Of a stretch of DNA of 64,000 nucleotides, positions 1-8,220 are shown piece by piece. Origin of the DNA: Pseudomonadota bacterium. Lineage in GTDB: Bacteria > Pseudomonadota > Alphaproteobacteria > UBA8366. Below the pieces are notes generated by a model. The model was not told where the DNA came from and ran no database searches. It saw nothing but the letters and a program-made list of their open reading frames with translations. The first letter of the stretch is position 1. Every line of letters begins with the position of its first letter. The translations under genes were made by a program, and so were the position numbers. The stretch spans positions 444,773-508,772 of the forward strand of contig JAYZAS010000004.1 in assembly GCA_036339585.1 (NCBI GenBank), given 5' to 3'.

Positions 1-471
1 CTCGATTGAGGCAATCCCATCTATACCGTCCATAAAATTGAAGAGGTTAATAAACCAGACCCAGACAAAAGCTGCCAATACGCGATCTAGCCATTTTGGG
101 GCTAAGCCTTGTAATAGGTATCCTTCATTGTCGAGGAAGAAGAGTCCCAGTATTACGGCAGCAAACTGAGCCGATAAACGAACTATAATCTTCACAGTCT
201 TCAAATCGTCGATCCACGATACGATAGCTAGCAATAAGGCTCCAACCAAGAGCGCTGCAGCGATGGGTGAATTCAAGGCTGGTACTGACCAGCATATCGC
301 TATAACTGCCATTACCGCGATACCCCCGCCTCTAGGAGTGGGTTGCTGATGGCTACTTCTTCGATTGGGCAAGTCTAAGATCGAACGGCGCTTGAGTTCA
401 TTCAGCACCAATTTGGTGATAGCGATGCTAGCCGCTATCGACGATATGAAGGCGGGGAAAAGCCATTCCAT
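1..471 (-). CDS. Glycosyltransferase family 4 (WecA/WbpL-like), partial
   Basis: This is the N-terminal 157 residues of a polytopic membrane enzyme that runs off the left edge of the window. I translated it from an ATG at 471-469. It shows the family hallmarks: RSSHxxPTPRGGG near residue 40, an acidic DD pair in WIDDLK near residue 90, and NLFNFMDGIDG near residues 143-153. The family transfers a sugar-1-phosphate from a UDP-sugar to undecaprenyl phosphate, starting O-antigen or capsule subunits at the inner membrane. It lies 52 bases downstream of an RfaH/NusG-like gene on the same strand, which fits a polysaccharide operon. The exact sugar cannot be told, and the C-terminal half is outside the window. 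Confidence 0.9.
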   Translation of the reverse strand, partial: MEWLFPAFISSIAASIAITKLVLNELKRRSILDLPNRRSSHQQPTPRGGGIAVMAVIAICWSVPALNSPIAAALLVGALLLAIVSWIDDLKTVKIIVRLSAQFAAVILGLFFLDNEGYLLQGLAPKWLDRVLAAFVWVWFINLFNFMDGIDGIASIE

Positions 472-490
472 AACTTCCTTATAACCTCAT

Positions 491-507
491 GTTGGCTGCG
501 GGCCAAC
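491..507 (-). promoter_or_regulatory. Small perfect hairpin in a leader region
   Basis: A 6-bp perfect inverted repeat, GTTGGC/GCCAAC with a 5-base loop, lies between the stop of the RfaH-like gene and the start of the glycosyltransferase. It has no T-run, so it is not a convincing intrinsic terminator. It could be an RNA hairpin of the kind sensed by specialised NusG paralogs, but that is inference only. Confidence 0.25.
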
Positions 508-523
508 TGAATGGTAATTGGTA

Positions 524-1027
524 TTAAGTGTAAGCGCAGACAGTCTGAAGCGGCACCTGGACTTCTAATTTACGCCCCAACATATCGAGCATGACACTTA
601 CCCGGTCTTTCTCTCCGAGCTTTTGGAAGAGGCCCACTTGATCTATGAGTGCCCCACCTGTTAGCCGTACTGTTTCGCCTGCCTTGAATGGGATTTCTGG
701 CAAAATTTCGATCAAACCCCGGCCCGTTTCGCGCGCTCTCAGCTCATCGATCACGCCAATGGGGAGCGCCTGCGGTTGATCACCCATTGAGACCAAACAA
801 CTTACGCCAAAAGTACCATTAATAGATTGCCACCTTTGTTCCGATACATCGATTGCAACAAAAAGATAACGAGGAAACAGAGGCTTGGACACATGCGCGA
901 CTCGGCGAGCGTGCCTTGTGGTTTTGCGACATAACGGGAGGTATGTTTGGAAGCCCTGTCGGATTAGATGCCCTTCAGCAAGTTTTTCTGCACCATGCCG
1001 CGTGTAAACTACGTACCAGTTTATCAT
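524..1027 (-). CDS. RfaH/NusG-like transcription antitermination protein
   Basis: The 167-residue protein has an N-terminal NGN domain (about residues 1-105) with the conserved FPRYLFV stretch at 51-57, a linker, and a C-terminal KOW-type segment (about 116-160). The NusG family binds RNA polymerase and prevents pausing. Specialised paralogs such as RfaH and UpxY serve long polysaccharide operons. Its ATG overlaps the stop of the upstream winged-helix regulator by four bases (ATGA), so the two are probably co-translated. A sugar-phosphate transferase follows. The housekeeping nusG would normally sit next to secE/rplK, which is absent here, so this is most likely the specialised paralog. The target operon is inferred to be the polysaccharide locus to the left. 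Confidence 0.85.
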   Translation of the reverse strand: MINWYVVYTRHGAEKLAEGHLIRQGFQTYLPLCRKTTRHARRVAHVSKPLFPRYLFVAIDVSEQRWQSINGTFGVSCLVSMGDQPQALPIGVIDELRARETGRGLIEILPEIPFKAGETVRLTGGALIDQVGLFQKLGEKDRVSVMLDMLGRKLEVQVPLQTVCAYT

Positions 1028-1689
1028 ACTGAAATTCCTGTCGGGTCATCCGGCGAAATATTTTTTTTATCCACAATCCCTAAAATGGGCGGCGCAATGA
1101 CTCGGTCCCGCGGCCATTGGTTCAGCAGTCGGTCAAAACAGTCTTGAGGATTATTGACATCGGTAATCACTACAGCGTCTATCTGGCCGATTTCATTAAG
1201 ACAAGAAAACACCTCGAGGCCTGCGAATTTTTTATGTTTGAACCCTTTGTCCACAATCCCAGCTATTGTAATATTGGTATCTCCCGCTGTGAGTGTAAGT
1301 ATTTCTGAGAGTTCACTTGTTCCGGCCAGAACAACACGCTTCCAATTACGGTGTTCGCATTCTTGCAGAGCGGCCAAACATTGTTTTCTGGCACGACGGA
1401 AAAAAGTAAATGAATATGTTAGGTAGTTTGCAGTTAACCGAGTTTTTTCAGTAAATCCCTGAGGGGTTAAGTAATAGGCATAACGATTTGATGGAATTTG
1501 CTTTACCTTTATATAACCTTTCCGTATGCATCGCTTCAAATATGCATTAGCTAGGCCGAGAGCAATTCCAAGGTCACGAGCAACTAATCGTTGTGTGATG
1601 GAACTATTTTCATGGACCGCATTGAGGAGACCAAGTGTAATTTGGGACTCATTATTTGATGCTTCGTTTGAAGTCTTGCTGCTGTTCAT
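1024..1689 (-). CDS. Winged-helix transcriptional regulator (MarR-like N-terminus)
   Basis: I place the start at ATG 1689, preceded by a purine-rich GGGAGAGGGGTG; a longer reading from 1722 lacks support. The 221-residue product has an N-terminal winged-helix domain (residues about 15-80, with SSITQRLVARDLGIA as the first helices and KVKQIPSNRYAYYLT as the wing). The C-terminal part (about 105-190) looks like an alpha/beta nucleotide-binding-type domain, with VVLAGTSELSE and AVVITDVNN strands. Similar two-part regulators occur at the head of exopolysaccharide loci. It is translationally coupled to the RfaH-like gene. Two palindromes lie just upstream and are candidate autoregulatory operators. 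The ligand is unknown. Confidence 0.75.
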   Translation of the reverse strand: MNSSKTSNEASNNESQITLGLLNAVHENSSITQRLVARDLGIALGLANAYLKRCIRKGYIKVKQIPSNRYAYYLTPQGFTEKTRLTANYLTYSFTFFRRARKQCLAALQECEHRNWKRVVLAGTSELSEILTLTAGDTNITIAGIVDKGFKHKKFAGLEVFSCLNEIGQIDAVVITDVNNPQDCFDRLLNQWPRDRVIAPPILGIVDKKNISPDDPTGISV

Positions 1690-1745
1690 CACCCCTCTCC
1701 CTAGCACAAAAGGTAGCGGCAAAAAAATTTTGATATAGCAAACGT

Positions 1746-1760
1746 GTTCAGACCCTGAAC
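1746..1760. promoter_or_regulatory. Candidate operator 1 (GTTCAG-N3-CTGAAC)
   Basis: A perfect inverted repeat with 6-bp arms and a 3-base spacer, in the divergent region between the winged-helix regulator and the nucleotide-sugar dehydrogenase. A second copy lies 22 bp away centre to centre, about two helical turns, so two dimers could bind the same DNA face. Binding by the adjacent regulator is inferred. Confidence 0.55.
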
Positions 1761-1767
1761 ATAGACC

Positions 1768-1782
1768 GTTCAGGGCCTGAAC
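1768..1782. promoter_or_regulatory. Candidate operator 2 (GTTCAGG-N-CCTGAAC)
   Basis: A perfect inverted repeat with 7-bp arms around one central base. It shares its GTTCAG/CTGAAC arms with the neighbouring palindrome. Two matching dyads in one short intergenic region are hard to explain except as a repeated protein-binding site. Confidence 0.6.
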
Positions 1783-1886
1783 GTCAAGTGCGGGTACCCC
1801 TTTATATTTGACAGGTAACGATCAACCGAGTAGGTGGAAGTTTTGATGTATAGCCGCTATCGGTTTTGTTTGAAAGGCAAGGTTTA

Positions 1887-3161
1887 ATGGGTGATTCTAA
1901 AATTTCAGACTTAAAAAAGCCATCTATAGCCGTTATCGGTTTAGGTTATGTGGGATTGCCATTAGCAGTAGCGTTAGCATCTAATTACAAAGTGATAGGG
2001 TTTGATAAAGATGAAGTGCGGATAGGAGAAATTAAGGCAGGCTTTGACAACACTGGCGAAATATCCCGAACTCAATTAGGGAGGGCACGGCTTAGGTTTA
2101 CCTGTGACCCTAGTGATATGTCCAACAGTGAAGTTTTTATTATAGCAGTTCCGACCCCTATTGATAAGGATGCAAAACCCGATCTAGGTTTCCTCATAAG
2201 TGCATCAAAGATAGTTGGGAGGGTTATGAATCGGGGATCAATAATTGTATTCGAAAGTACAGTATATCCCGGAGTAACAGAAGATATCTGTGGTAATATT
2301 TTGTCCAGTGTTTCAGGTCTTGTGTCGGGTGAGGATTTCTTCTTGGGCTATTCACCCGAACGAATAAACCCAGGCGATCAAACCCACACGATAGATCAAA
2401 TTACAAAAATAGTGTCTGGGCAAAATGATTCCGTCACTAATACTTTGAAAGCAATTTATGGATCTGTAAACGGTGACAATATCTTTGTCGCTGCTGATAT
2501 TCGTACCGCTGAGGCGGCCAAGGTAATAGAGAATGCGCAGCGTGATATAAACATAGCTTTTGTAAACGAAATATCACTGATTTTTGATCGTCTCGGTATA
2601 TCCACACAAGATGTTCTTGACGCGGCTGGCACCAAATGGAATTTCTTAGATTTTAGGCCTGGCCTCGTTGGGGGACATTGTATCGGCGTTGACCCATACT
2701 ACCTTGCGCACGTTGCTGAAAACGCTGGAATAACCCCAGAGATCTTGCTCGCGGGTCGACGAATAAATGATAGAATGAGTTGTGCATTAGCCAAAAGGAT
2801 AGCTGGCTTTTGTCCAGCCAAGACCCGCATACTTGTTCTTGGTATAACATTTAAGGAAGACGTTCCAGATATCCGAAATTCCAAGGTTGCAGACCTTGTT
2901 AAGGAGCTTGAGAAGCTCGGATTTGAAGTTGATGTTTACGACCCATTGGCAAATGCTTTAGAAACAAAAGAGGTGTATGGTATTTCGCTTTTGGATCAGG
3001 TCACAGGGACTTATGGCGCTATCGTCGGCGCAGTCCCTCACTCTGAATTCCGTGATATTGATCCCGAACGCCTCTTGCACTCGAATGGATTGTTAGCTGA
3101 CATAAAGGGTATTTGGCGAGGTGTGCCGCTTCCGGAGAAAGTGCGTTATTGGTCCCTTTAA
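1887..3161 (+). CDS. tviB: UDP-N-acetyl-hexosamine dehydrogenase (TviB/VipA family)
   Basis: The 424-residue enzyme oxidises the C6 hydroxyl of a UDP-sugar, in this subfamily usually UDP-GlcNAc or UDP-GalNAc, to the uronic acid for surface polysaccharide. It has the NAD-binding GLGYVG at residues 18-23, the linking helix AEAAKVIENAQRDINIAF, the catalytic-Cys motif GGHCIGVDPYYL (Cys265), and a C-terminal UDP-binding domain. I prefer ATG 1887, with an AAGG ribosome-binding site close upstream, over a TTG seven codons earlier. It faces the regulator and RfaH-like genes across the tandem palindromes and is probably part of the same capsule or O-antigen programme. The exact sugar substrate is inferred from family resemblance. 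Confidence 0.88.
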   Translation: MGDSKISDLKKPSIAVIGLGYVGLPLAVALASNYKVIGFDKDEVRIGEIKAGFDNTGEISRTQLGRARLRFTCDPSDMSNSEVFIIAVPTPIDKDAKPDLGFLISASKIVGRVMNRGSIIVFESTVYPGVTEDICGNILSSVSGLVSGEDFFLGYSPERINPGDQTHTIDQITKIVSGQNDSVTNTLKAIYGSVNGDNIFVAADIRTAEAAKVIENAQRDINIAFVNEISLIFDRLGISTQDVLDAAGTKWNFLDFRPGLVGGHCIGVDPYYLAHVAENAGITPEILLAGRRINDRMSCALAKRIAGFCPAKTRILVLGITFKEDVPDIRNSKVADLVKELEKLGFEVDVYDPLANALETKEVYGISLLDQVTGTYGAIVGAVPHSEFRDIDPERLLHSNGLLADIKGIWRGVPLPEKVRYWSL

Positions 3162-3164
3162 TTC

Positions 3165-4787
3165 CTAGAAGGCTAAAGTTTCAGGTTGTAGTGCCCATTT
3201 TATAGTAGTGGCTGCATCAAATGTTTCGCCACTGACCACAATCTGTCTTGACCGTTTTGCAAACGCTCTGTCACCGAGGTAAACACTGTCCTCAAGGTTT
3301 AACGCTCCACCAGAAATCCGAAAATGCCAAGCAGAACCTGACTTTGTTCGAATTAGGGCCGATGTACGGTTTTGCCGGAGTAATACATCAATATCCGGGT
3401 GGAGGTGAAAATGTATTTTAAAGGGTGAGTTTTTGTCGCCAGTGAGTGTATCCTCACCTCTTAGGTCCAAACCCGATTTTCCAATGTAAAGACGGCGGCG
3501 ATGGGTGAGCCCAAATCGTGATACATATCCATTATGGCTAGCGCTTAGCCAACAATTACCATCAGCATCACCTCGATCGGAGTCAACAATCACAGGAGTT
3601 TTTCTTGCACCTCCTGTCTTTATAAGTTCGCAGGAATTAGTTTCGGCTACCACCAACGTTGAGTGTGCGGCCGTAAAACGACAAGCCCACCGCCAATCTG
3701 AATTGAGGTTTAAGCGGCAGCCACAATTAACTATAAGCCGCTCCGTGCCAACGCTCAGTTCCATGCTAAGCGAACTAGCATGTCCCAAGGGGTTGAGCGA
3801 AGGGAAAAGATTTGGTGTGCCGGTATCTAAGATCACTGTCATATCGCCAGCTGCTAAGCGCTCAAAACCTGCGTGGGGGGCTCTCATTGGTGCCTTGCCA
3901 TTCGATGCAGCTACCTTGAGGACATGATCAATCAAGCCCCTCGAAGTCTCTCCACCCCCATTAAACTGAGAAAGAGCACCGTCACCATGGCGAAAGAACC
4001 TCAATATCGGTGTCATTCTATCAATTGCGTTGAAAAGTGACTCTGGTACCGTAACCCCAGTGTTCATTAAAAGCTCCCGGAGTAATATTAAATCACACAG
4101 TACGTCGAGATGAGCTTCTGGTGAACGTGATCCGTGAACTCCGTCAGCTAGGACCTGGCGCTTCAACTCGATTTTGAGAGCCTTGGCAGAACGCCCGGAA
4201 ACTTCTCCTTGGTTGCTAAGAATAGTCTCGCCTGCAATTAATCCGACAAGGGCGGCAATACGTGCTGCTCCATCGCAATCAAATTGCGCGGCTTTTCTGA
4301 GGTGTCTAATTTGCCTTGATATACTCTGACAAAACCGATCCTGGAAACTAGGACCGCTTACTTCAAAAAGCTGTTTTGCAAAACATGCCCAATTGATTAC
4401 CCTACGCCCCGTGAAGTCGGACCGCCAAACTTTCATAGAATAATTAAAATGCTGATCTATCCACTTATCGATTAGAAAGGCGGCTTTCTTGCTTGTGTCA
4501 GGATGTTTAAGCGAAATTAAATCGTTTAACCACAAGAACCCGTGGACTGCCCCAAACCAGGTCTCGGTTGGGCCACTGGTTTTCCATATATTATCGTCTA
4601 TTGCACAGGTGCCCCCAGCCAGTGTGAAATGACCATGCATTATGGCGTTAGCAACTGAAAGATCCTGAGGCCGGGGAAAATTTATTGTGTTTGGGGCTCT
4701 TACTTTTTTCTGCCCTCCAGACCCCAGTATTGCATTATATGCGGGCGTTCTCATCAGGTTTCGAAGGAGTTTGTGGCGCAGTGTCAT
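3165..4787 (-). CDS. Heparinase II/III family protein
   Basis: The 540-residue protein has an N-terminal alpha-helical toroid (about residues 30-300) and a C-terminal beta-sandwich beginning near residue 310. The sandwich carries the family signature GHASSLSMELSVG and the following NCG. Family members cleave uronic-acid polysaccharides by beta-elimination, or act in cell-envelope polysaccharide handling. No signal peptide is evident; the N-terminus is basic (MTLRHKLLRNLMR). In many Rhodospirillales the homolog sits beside rsmB, rpe and purH. Here rpe and rsmB are present further right with extra genes between. It converges on tviB with three bases between stops. The substrate is unknown. Confidence 0.82.
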   Translation of the reverse strand: MTLRHKLLRNLMRTPAYNAILGSGGQKKVRAPNTINFPRPQDLSVANAIMHGHFTLAGGTCAIDDNIWKTSGPTETWFGAVHGFLWLNDLISLKHPDTSKKAAFLIDKWIDQHFNYSMKVWRSDFTGRRVINWACFAKQLFEVSGPSFQDRFCQSISRQIRHLRKAAQFDCDGAARIAALVGLIAGETILSNQGEVSGRSAKALKIELKRQVLADGVHGSRSPEAHLDVLCDLILLRELLMNTGVTVPESLFNAIDRMTPILRFFRHGDGALSQFNGGGETSRGLIDHVLKVAASNGKAPMRAPHAGFERLAAGDMTVILDTGTPNLFPSLNPLGHASSLSMELSVGTERLIVNCGCRLNLNSDWRWACRFTAAHSTLVVAETNSCELIKTGGARKTPVIVDSDRGDADGNCWLSASHNGYVSRFGLTHRRRLYIGKSGLDLRGEDTLTGDKNSPFKIHFHLHPDIDVLLRQNRTSALIRTKSGSAWHFRISGGALNLEDSVYLGDRAFAKRSRQIVVSGETFDAATTIKWALQPETLAF

Positions 4788-4878
4788 GTTTTCCTAGTGG
4801 CCGAGCACTTCTATTTAATAAGTTACAGGTACGATTTTAAATATCCCACCACAAGATTGGTTGCGCTAAAAGTTTAAG

Positions 4879-5853
4879 TTAGCGCACGACCAAAACCGAA
4901 TTTTCTGCGTGCTCCATTACTTGAAAAGCAACACTACCCATGAAAAATTTTCTGAGCCCGGTCTTACCAGTATCAGCTAATGCGATTAATGAATAATTTT
5001 TTCCTACCTCTATAATTTCGCGCACGGGATCACCAACTGGAGTGTAAGTATTTTCTATCTTTACGCCTAAATCTCTAATAATAGCTTCAGCCCTTGAGAC
5101 TGATTCTTTCGCAACAATAACCTCATCCTCATCTCGCGCCACGGATATGATGGATAGAGGAAAATTCGACTTTTTTGCAAGTAAGGCTTCTTTGTTAACC
5201 AAGATTTCTGAACGTTCTGATCCGTCTGTACAAACTAGGTGGCCATGGCCAGTCCGGCGTAGCGCACGAGCTATCAAAACAGAGCAAGGAGAGTGAACAG
5301 CAACTTTTTCCGCCACAGCGGGGTCTCGAAAAGGATTGAAGTTGGCGCTTTGCCAGCGTTCAGATGCACCGAGAACTATCAAATCAAATTGGGACTCTTC
5401 AGCTTTTTCAAGAATACCCAGCGCGATCCCGGCGGATACTTTCAATTCAAGCACAACCTCGCGACCGCTTTTAGTGATGTACTCGACAGAGTTATTTCCC
5501 AAAGGATCGCCAGCAACATCAGCATGTGCCTGGTGGTAATCCCAATCGTCAGCCATTTCACCCCACTCTATCAACTTATCACGCGCTTTTTTGAGGTAAC
5601 GTATCCCGGGTAGCTCGAGGCCCCAATCGAGCATTTTTTGTCGGGCAACGCTGATTTGTAAGCCCCCAGTTCGAAGGCCATGGTCGATAGGGCGCACGTA
5701 TAAAAGGACTATGTCGGCTTCAAGTGGATGCACCATAGTGGCTGAATATTGAAGAGCTTGATACGATTCTTCGGACCCGTCTATACAAAAAAGAACCCGA
5801 AAAGCTTGTACCCCCTCTCGCCGTTCTTCAAGCTCTTTGTCAGTTAATTCCAT
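4879..5853 (-). CDS. Tandem universal stress protein (two UspA domains)
   Basis: The 324-residue protein carries two Usp domains, roughly residues 17-195 and 205-324. The first starts with FRVLFCIDGSEESYQAL and ends with SPCSVLIAR. The second starts with GHLVCTDGSERSEILV and ends with NSVLVVR. The second domain keeps a glycine-rich nucleotide-binding stretch (TGKTGLRKFFMGS). The first has a divergent loop with extra residues there (ASERWQSANFNPFRDPAV), so perhaps only the second binds ATP. It lies 21 bases downstream of an SLC13 transporter on the same strand and is probably co-transcribed, which suggests a regulatory partner of that transporter. Confidence 0.88.
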   Translation of the reverse strand: MELTDKELEERREGVQAFRVLFCIDGSEESYQALQYSATMVHPLEADIVLLYVRPIDHGLRTGGLQISVARQKMLDWGLELPGIRYLKKARDKLIEWGEMADDWDYHQAHADVAGDPLGNNSVEYITKSGREVVLELKVSAGIALGILEKAEESQFDLIVLGASERWQSANFNPFRDPAVAEKVAVHSPCSVLIARALRRTGHGHLVCTDGSERSEILVNKEALLAKKSNFPLSIISVARDEDEVIVAKESVSRAEAIIRDLGVKIENTYTPVGDPVREIIEVGKNYSLIALADTGKTGLRKFFMGSVAFQVMEHAENSVLVVR

Positions 5854-5874
5854 AATCGCTTAATCCTAGCTTTC

Positions 5875-7416
5875 CTATACACCAACAGCTGGCCAGTAAA
5901 ACCAAGCCGCTATAAGCATCACAATGGTTGACAATAATGCCATTTTCCAGCCGACACTGAGGAAATCCGTGGTTTTGAGATAACCTGATGAGTAAACAAT
6001 AGTGCAGGCGGGGGTTCCAACAACTGTCAAGTAAGCAAAGGCTGATGAAATTGTAGTTACGAAACCCAATAAAATTGGGCTCTCGCCTGCAGCTGTTGCC
6101 ATATTGAGTACTATTGGACCTAGAACCGCAACGGCGGCACCGTTTGACATTGTATTGGTAACCCCCGTTGTTAAAACAGAAACTGCAGCCCATAAGCCAA
6201 CCCCCTCATCGGCCCCGAGTGGCTTTAAGGTTTCCAAGAAACTTTCGGCCACCCAGATTGCTGCGCCAGTATCTTTCATCTGTAATCCCATAGATATTGC
6301 GGCAGCATAGAGAAGCACCACACCCCAATTCACACCGTTGTTCACGTCTTGCCAATTCACCATGCCAAGGACAAGAAAACAAACTGCACCAAGAACGGCA
6401 ATTGTTCCCATGCCAAGCTGATCCGAAAAACATATCCAGCCCATAAGAATTAGGAAGAATACAATTATCGATAGCCAGTCACCGCCGCTCATGGCGCCTT
6501 CTTGTTCGATCTGCGATCTTAACTTGACGACAGCACGACTAAGGTCTCTGAATTCAGGTCGAAACGATAGCACTAAAACAAGAGTCACAAGAGGTAACTG
6601 TATAAGAAACATCGGATAAGCGTAGATCATCCACTTAAGGTAGCTAATCAAGTATTTTTGCGTTTCAGGATTTGTTGGGTCGAAAAAAAATTCTTTCCAA
6701 TAGCCAATCATAATTGCGTTTCGCGCTCCCCCAGATGGAGTCGCAATGCCGGCAACAGAGCAGCCGTAGGAGATAGAAAACAGCAGGACAACCGCTAAAT
6801 TACGAACGCGTTTGGGGTCGTCCGATGTTAGAGAGATAAGGGTAATACCGACCGGAAGCATCATGGCAGCGACTGTATGTTCTCCGATGAACGATGCTAA
6901 TACTCCAGAGACCGCAGAGATTCCGAAGCAGACATTAACAGTCTTTGTTCCAGTCATTCGAACAATGTACCAAGCTATGCGTTTGTCGAGTTTTTGTTTA
7001 ACGACACAGACGGCTAACATCAAAGAGCCCATAATGAATAAAACAGAGTCATTCATAAGGCTTTTTGCTACCGTAGTTGAGTCGATACCTAGGAGAATCA
7101 CTTGAGCGACTATGATGAGAAGAGCAACACTCGGCAATGGAATGGGTTCCGTGATAAATAAAATTGTTGCGACTATCGCCATTGTCAAAACGGCGTGTCC
7201 TTGAGGAGTGAGACCATCTGGGGTCGGCAACAATAAAACGCCCGTACCGATTGCCAGCGCGATTAAAAACCACCTTTTTTCCCAAAAATAATGGAGGTGT
7301 AGTGCTGAGCTAAGCTGTTCTAGGCGATTAAAATTCTTTTTAGGGCCTATGGATTTAAAGTTTGGGCTAAGTATGACCTTTTCCTGCCATTGGCTACGAA
7401 TGTTAAAAAGATACAA
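5875..7416 (-). CDS. SLC13/DASS family anion symporter
   Basis: The 513-residue polytopic membrane protein has the DASS family layout: about 11-12 hydrophobic helices, a first half ending near the SIGEHTVAA-like FIGEHTVAAMMLP segment, and a second half with VTNTMSNGAAVAVLGPI and VGTPACTIVYSSG, equivalent to the SNT and SNT-like substrate/sodium motifs. The family imports dicarboxylates, citrate or sulfate with sodium. The start is uncertain: the only upstream initiator in frame is TTG at 7416, with no clear ribosome-binding site and a stop shortly before it. It is followed by a universal stress protein gene. The substrate cannot be decided. Confidence 0.87.
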   Translation of the reverse strand: MYLFNIRSQWQEKVILSPNFKSIGPKKNFNRLEQLSSALHLHYFWEKRWFLIALAIGTGVLLLPTPDGLTPQGHAVLTMAIVATILFITEPIPLPSVALLIIVAQVILLGIDSTTVAKSLMNDSVLFIMGSLMLAVCVVKQKLDKRIAWYIVRMTGTKTVNVCFGISAVSGVLASFIGEHTVAAMMLPVGITLISLTSDDPKRVRNLAVVLLFSISYGCSVAGIATPSGGARNAIMIGYWKEFFFDPTNPETQKYLISYLKWMIYAYPMFLIQLPLVTLVLVLSFRPEFRDLSRAVVKLRSQIEQEGAMSGGDWLSIIVFFLILMGWICFSDQLGMGTIAVLGAVCFLVLGMVNWQDVNNGVNWGVVLLYAAAISMGLQMKDTGAAIWVAESFLETLKPLGADEGVGLWAAVSVLTTGVTNTMSNGAAVAVLGPIVLNMATAAGESPILLGFVTTISSAFAYLTVVGTPACTIVYSSGYLKTTDFLSVGWKMALLSTIVMLIAAWFYWPAVGV

Positions 7417-7519
7417 ACAAAAATTTTATAAATACAACTAGACCTTATGAACCACAGAAAGAGCATTTCTGCAATCGGGGTAGTAAAGTGATAGTGGAAT
7501 TAATGTCAAAATTGAAGAG

Positions 7520-8176
7520 CTATGAAGCTGATTGGCGCAATTCTGTTATACGATCGCCGTAATTGGGGCCGTTAAAAATTGAACTGCCTGCTACTAAAAC
7601 GTTTGCCCCCGCTTCGATAACTTGTTTGGCAGTGCTGGGGTTAATGCCTCCATCAACCTCCAATTCGATTGCCCGCGACCCTATCATTTCGCGAATTTGA
7701 GTAATTTTCGAGAGTTGCGACGGGAGAAATTTTTGTCCACCAAAGCCGGGATTTACCGTCATAACTAATATTAGATCGACGGCGTCTAAAACAAATTCGA
7801 TAGCGGAAGCTGGTGTGCTAGGATTTAAAGATACCCCCGCCCGTTTTCCAAGCTCACGAATATGCTGTAGACTGCGGTCTAAATGCGGACCAGCCTCTAC
7901 ATGGATTGTTATTATGTCGGCGCCTGCTGCGGCAAATGCGGTTAGGAACGGATCTGCTGGTTCGATCATTAAATGAACGTCAAAGGGTTGTTTGGAATGA
8001 GGGCGAAGCGCCTCAACAACCACAGGCCCCATTGTAATATTTGGGACGAAATGACCATCCATAACGTCAATATGGATGTAATCTGCACCACTCTCGTCAA
8101 GCTTTCGGATTTCGGCTCCAAGCTGTGAAAAATCAGCTGCCAGAATTGAGGGCGCGATCTTAATTGCCTGAGACAT
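7520..8176 (-). CDS. rpe: Ribulose-phosphate 3-epimerase
   Basis: This full-length 218-residue TIM-barrel enzyme interconverts ribulose 5-phosphate and xylulose 5-phosphate in the pentose phosphate pathway. Visible signatures are [13 protein letters not shown] at the N-terminus, the metal-binding [30 protein letters not shown], and the C-terminal [11 protein letters not shown] and AGSSIF phosphate-binding segments. The start ATG 8176 opens directly into the first conserved strand. It follows the carbamoyltransferase by about 44 bases on the same strand. In related genomes it usually sits between rsmB and the heparinase-like gene, an order kept here in a stretched form. Confidence 0.96.
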   Translation of the reverse strand: MSQAIKIAPSILAADFSQLGAEIRKLDESGADYIHIDVMDGHFVPNITMGPVVVEALRPHSKQPFDVHLMIEPADPFLTAFAAAGADIITIHVEAGPHLDRSLQHIRELGKRAGVSLNPSTPASAIEFVLDAVDLILVMTVNPGFGGQKFLPSQLSKITQIREMIGSRAIELEVDGGINPSTAKQVIEAGANVLVAGSSIFNGPNYGDRITELRQSAS

Positions 8177-8220
8177 ACATTATTTCCCGCGACAGTATAG
8201 ATGTTGGAAAATTCCTACCA

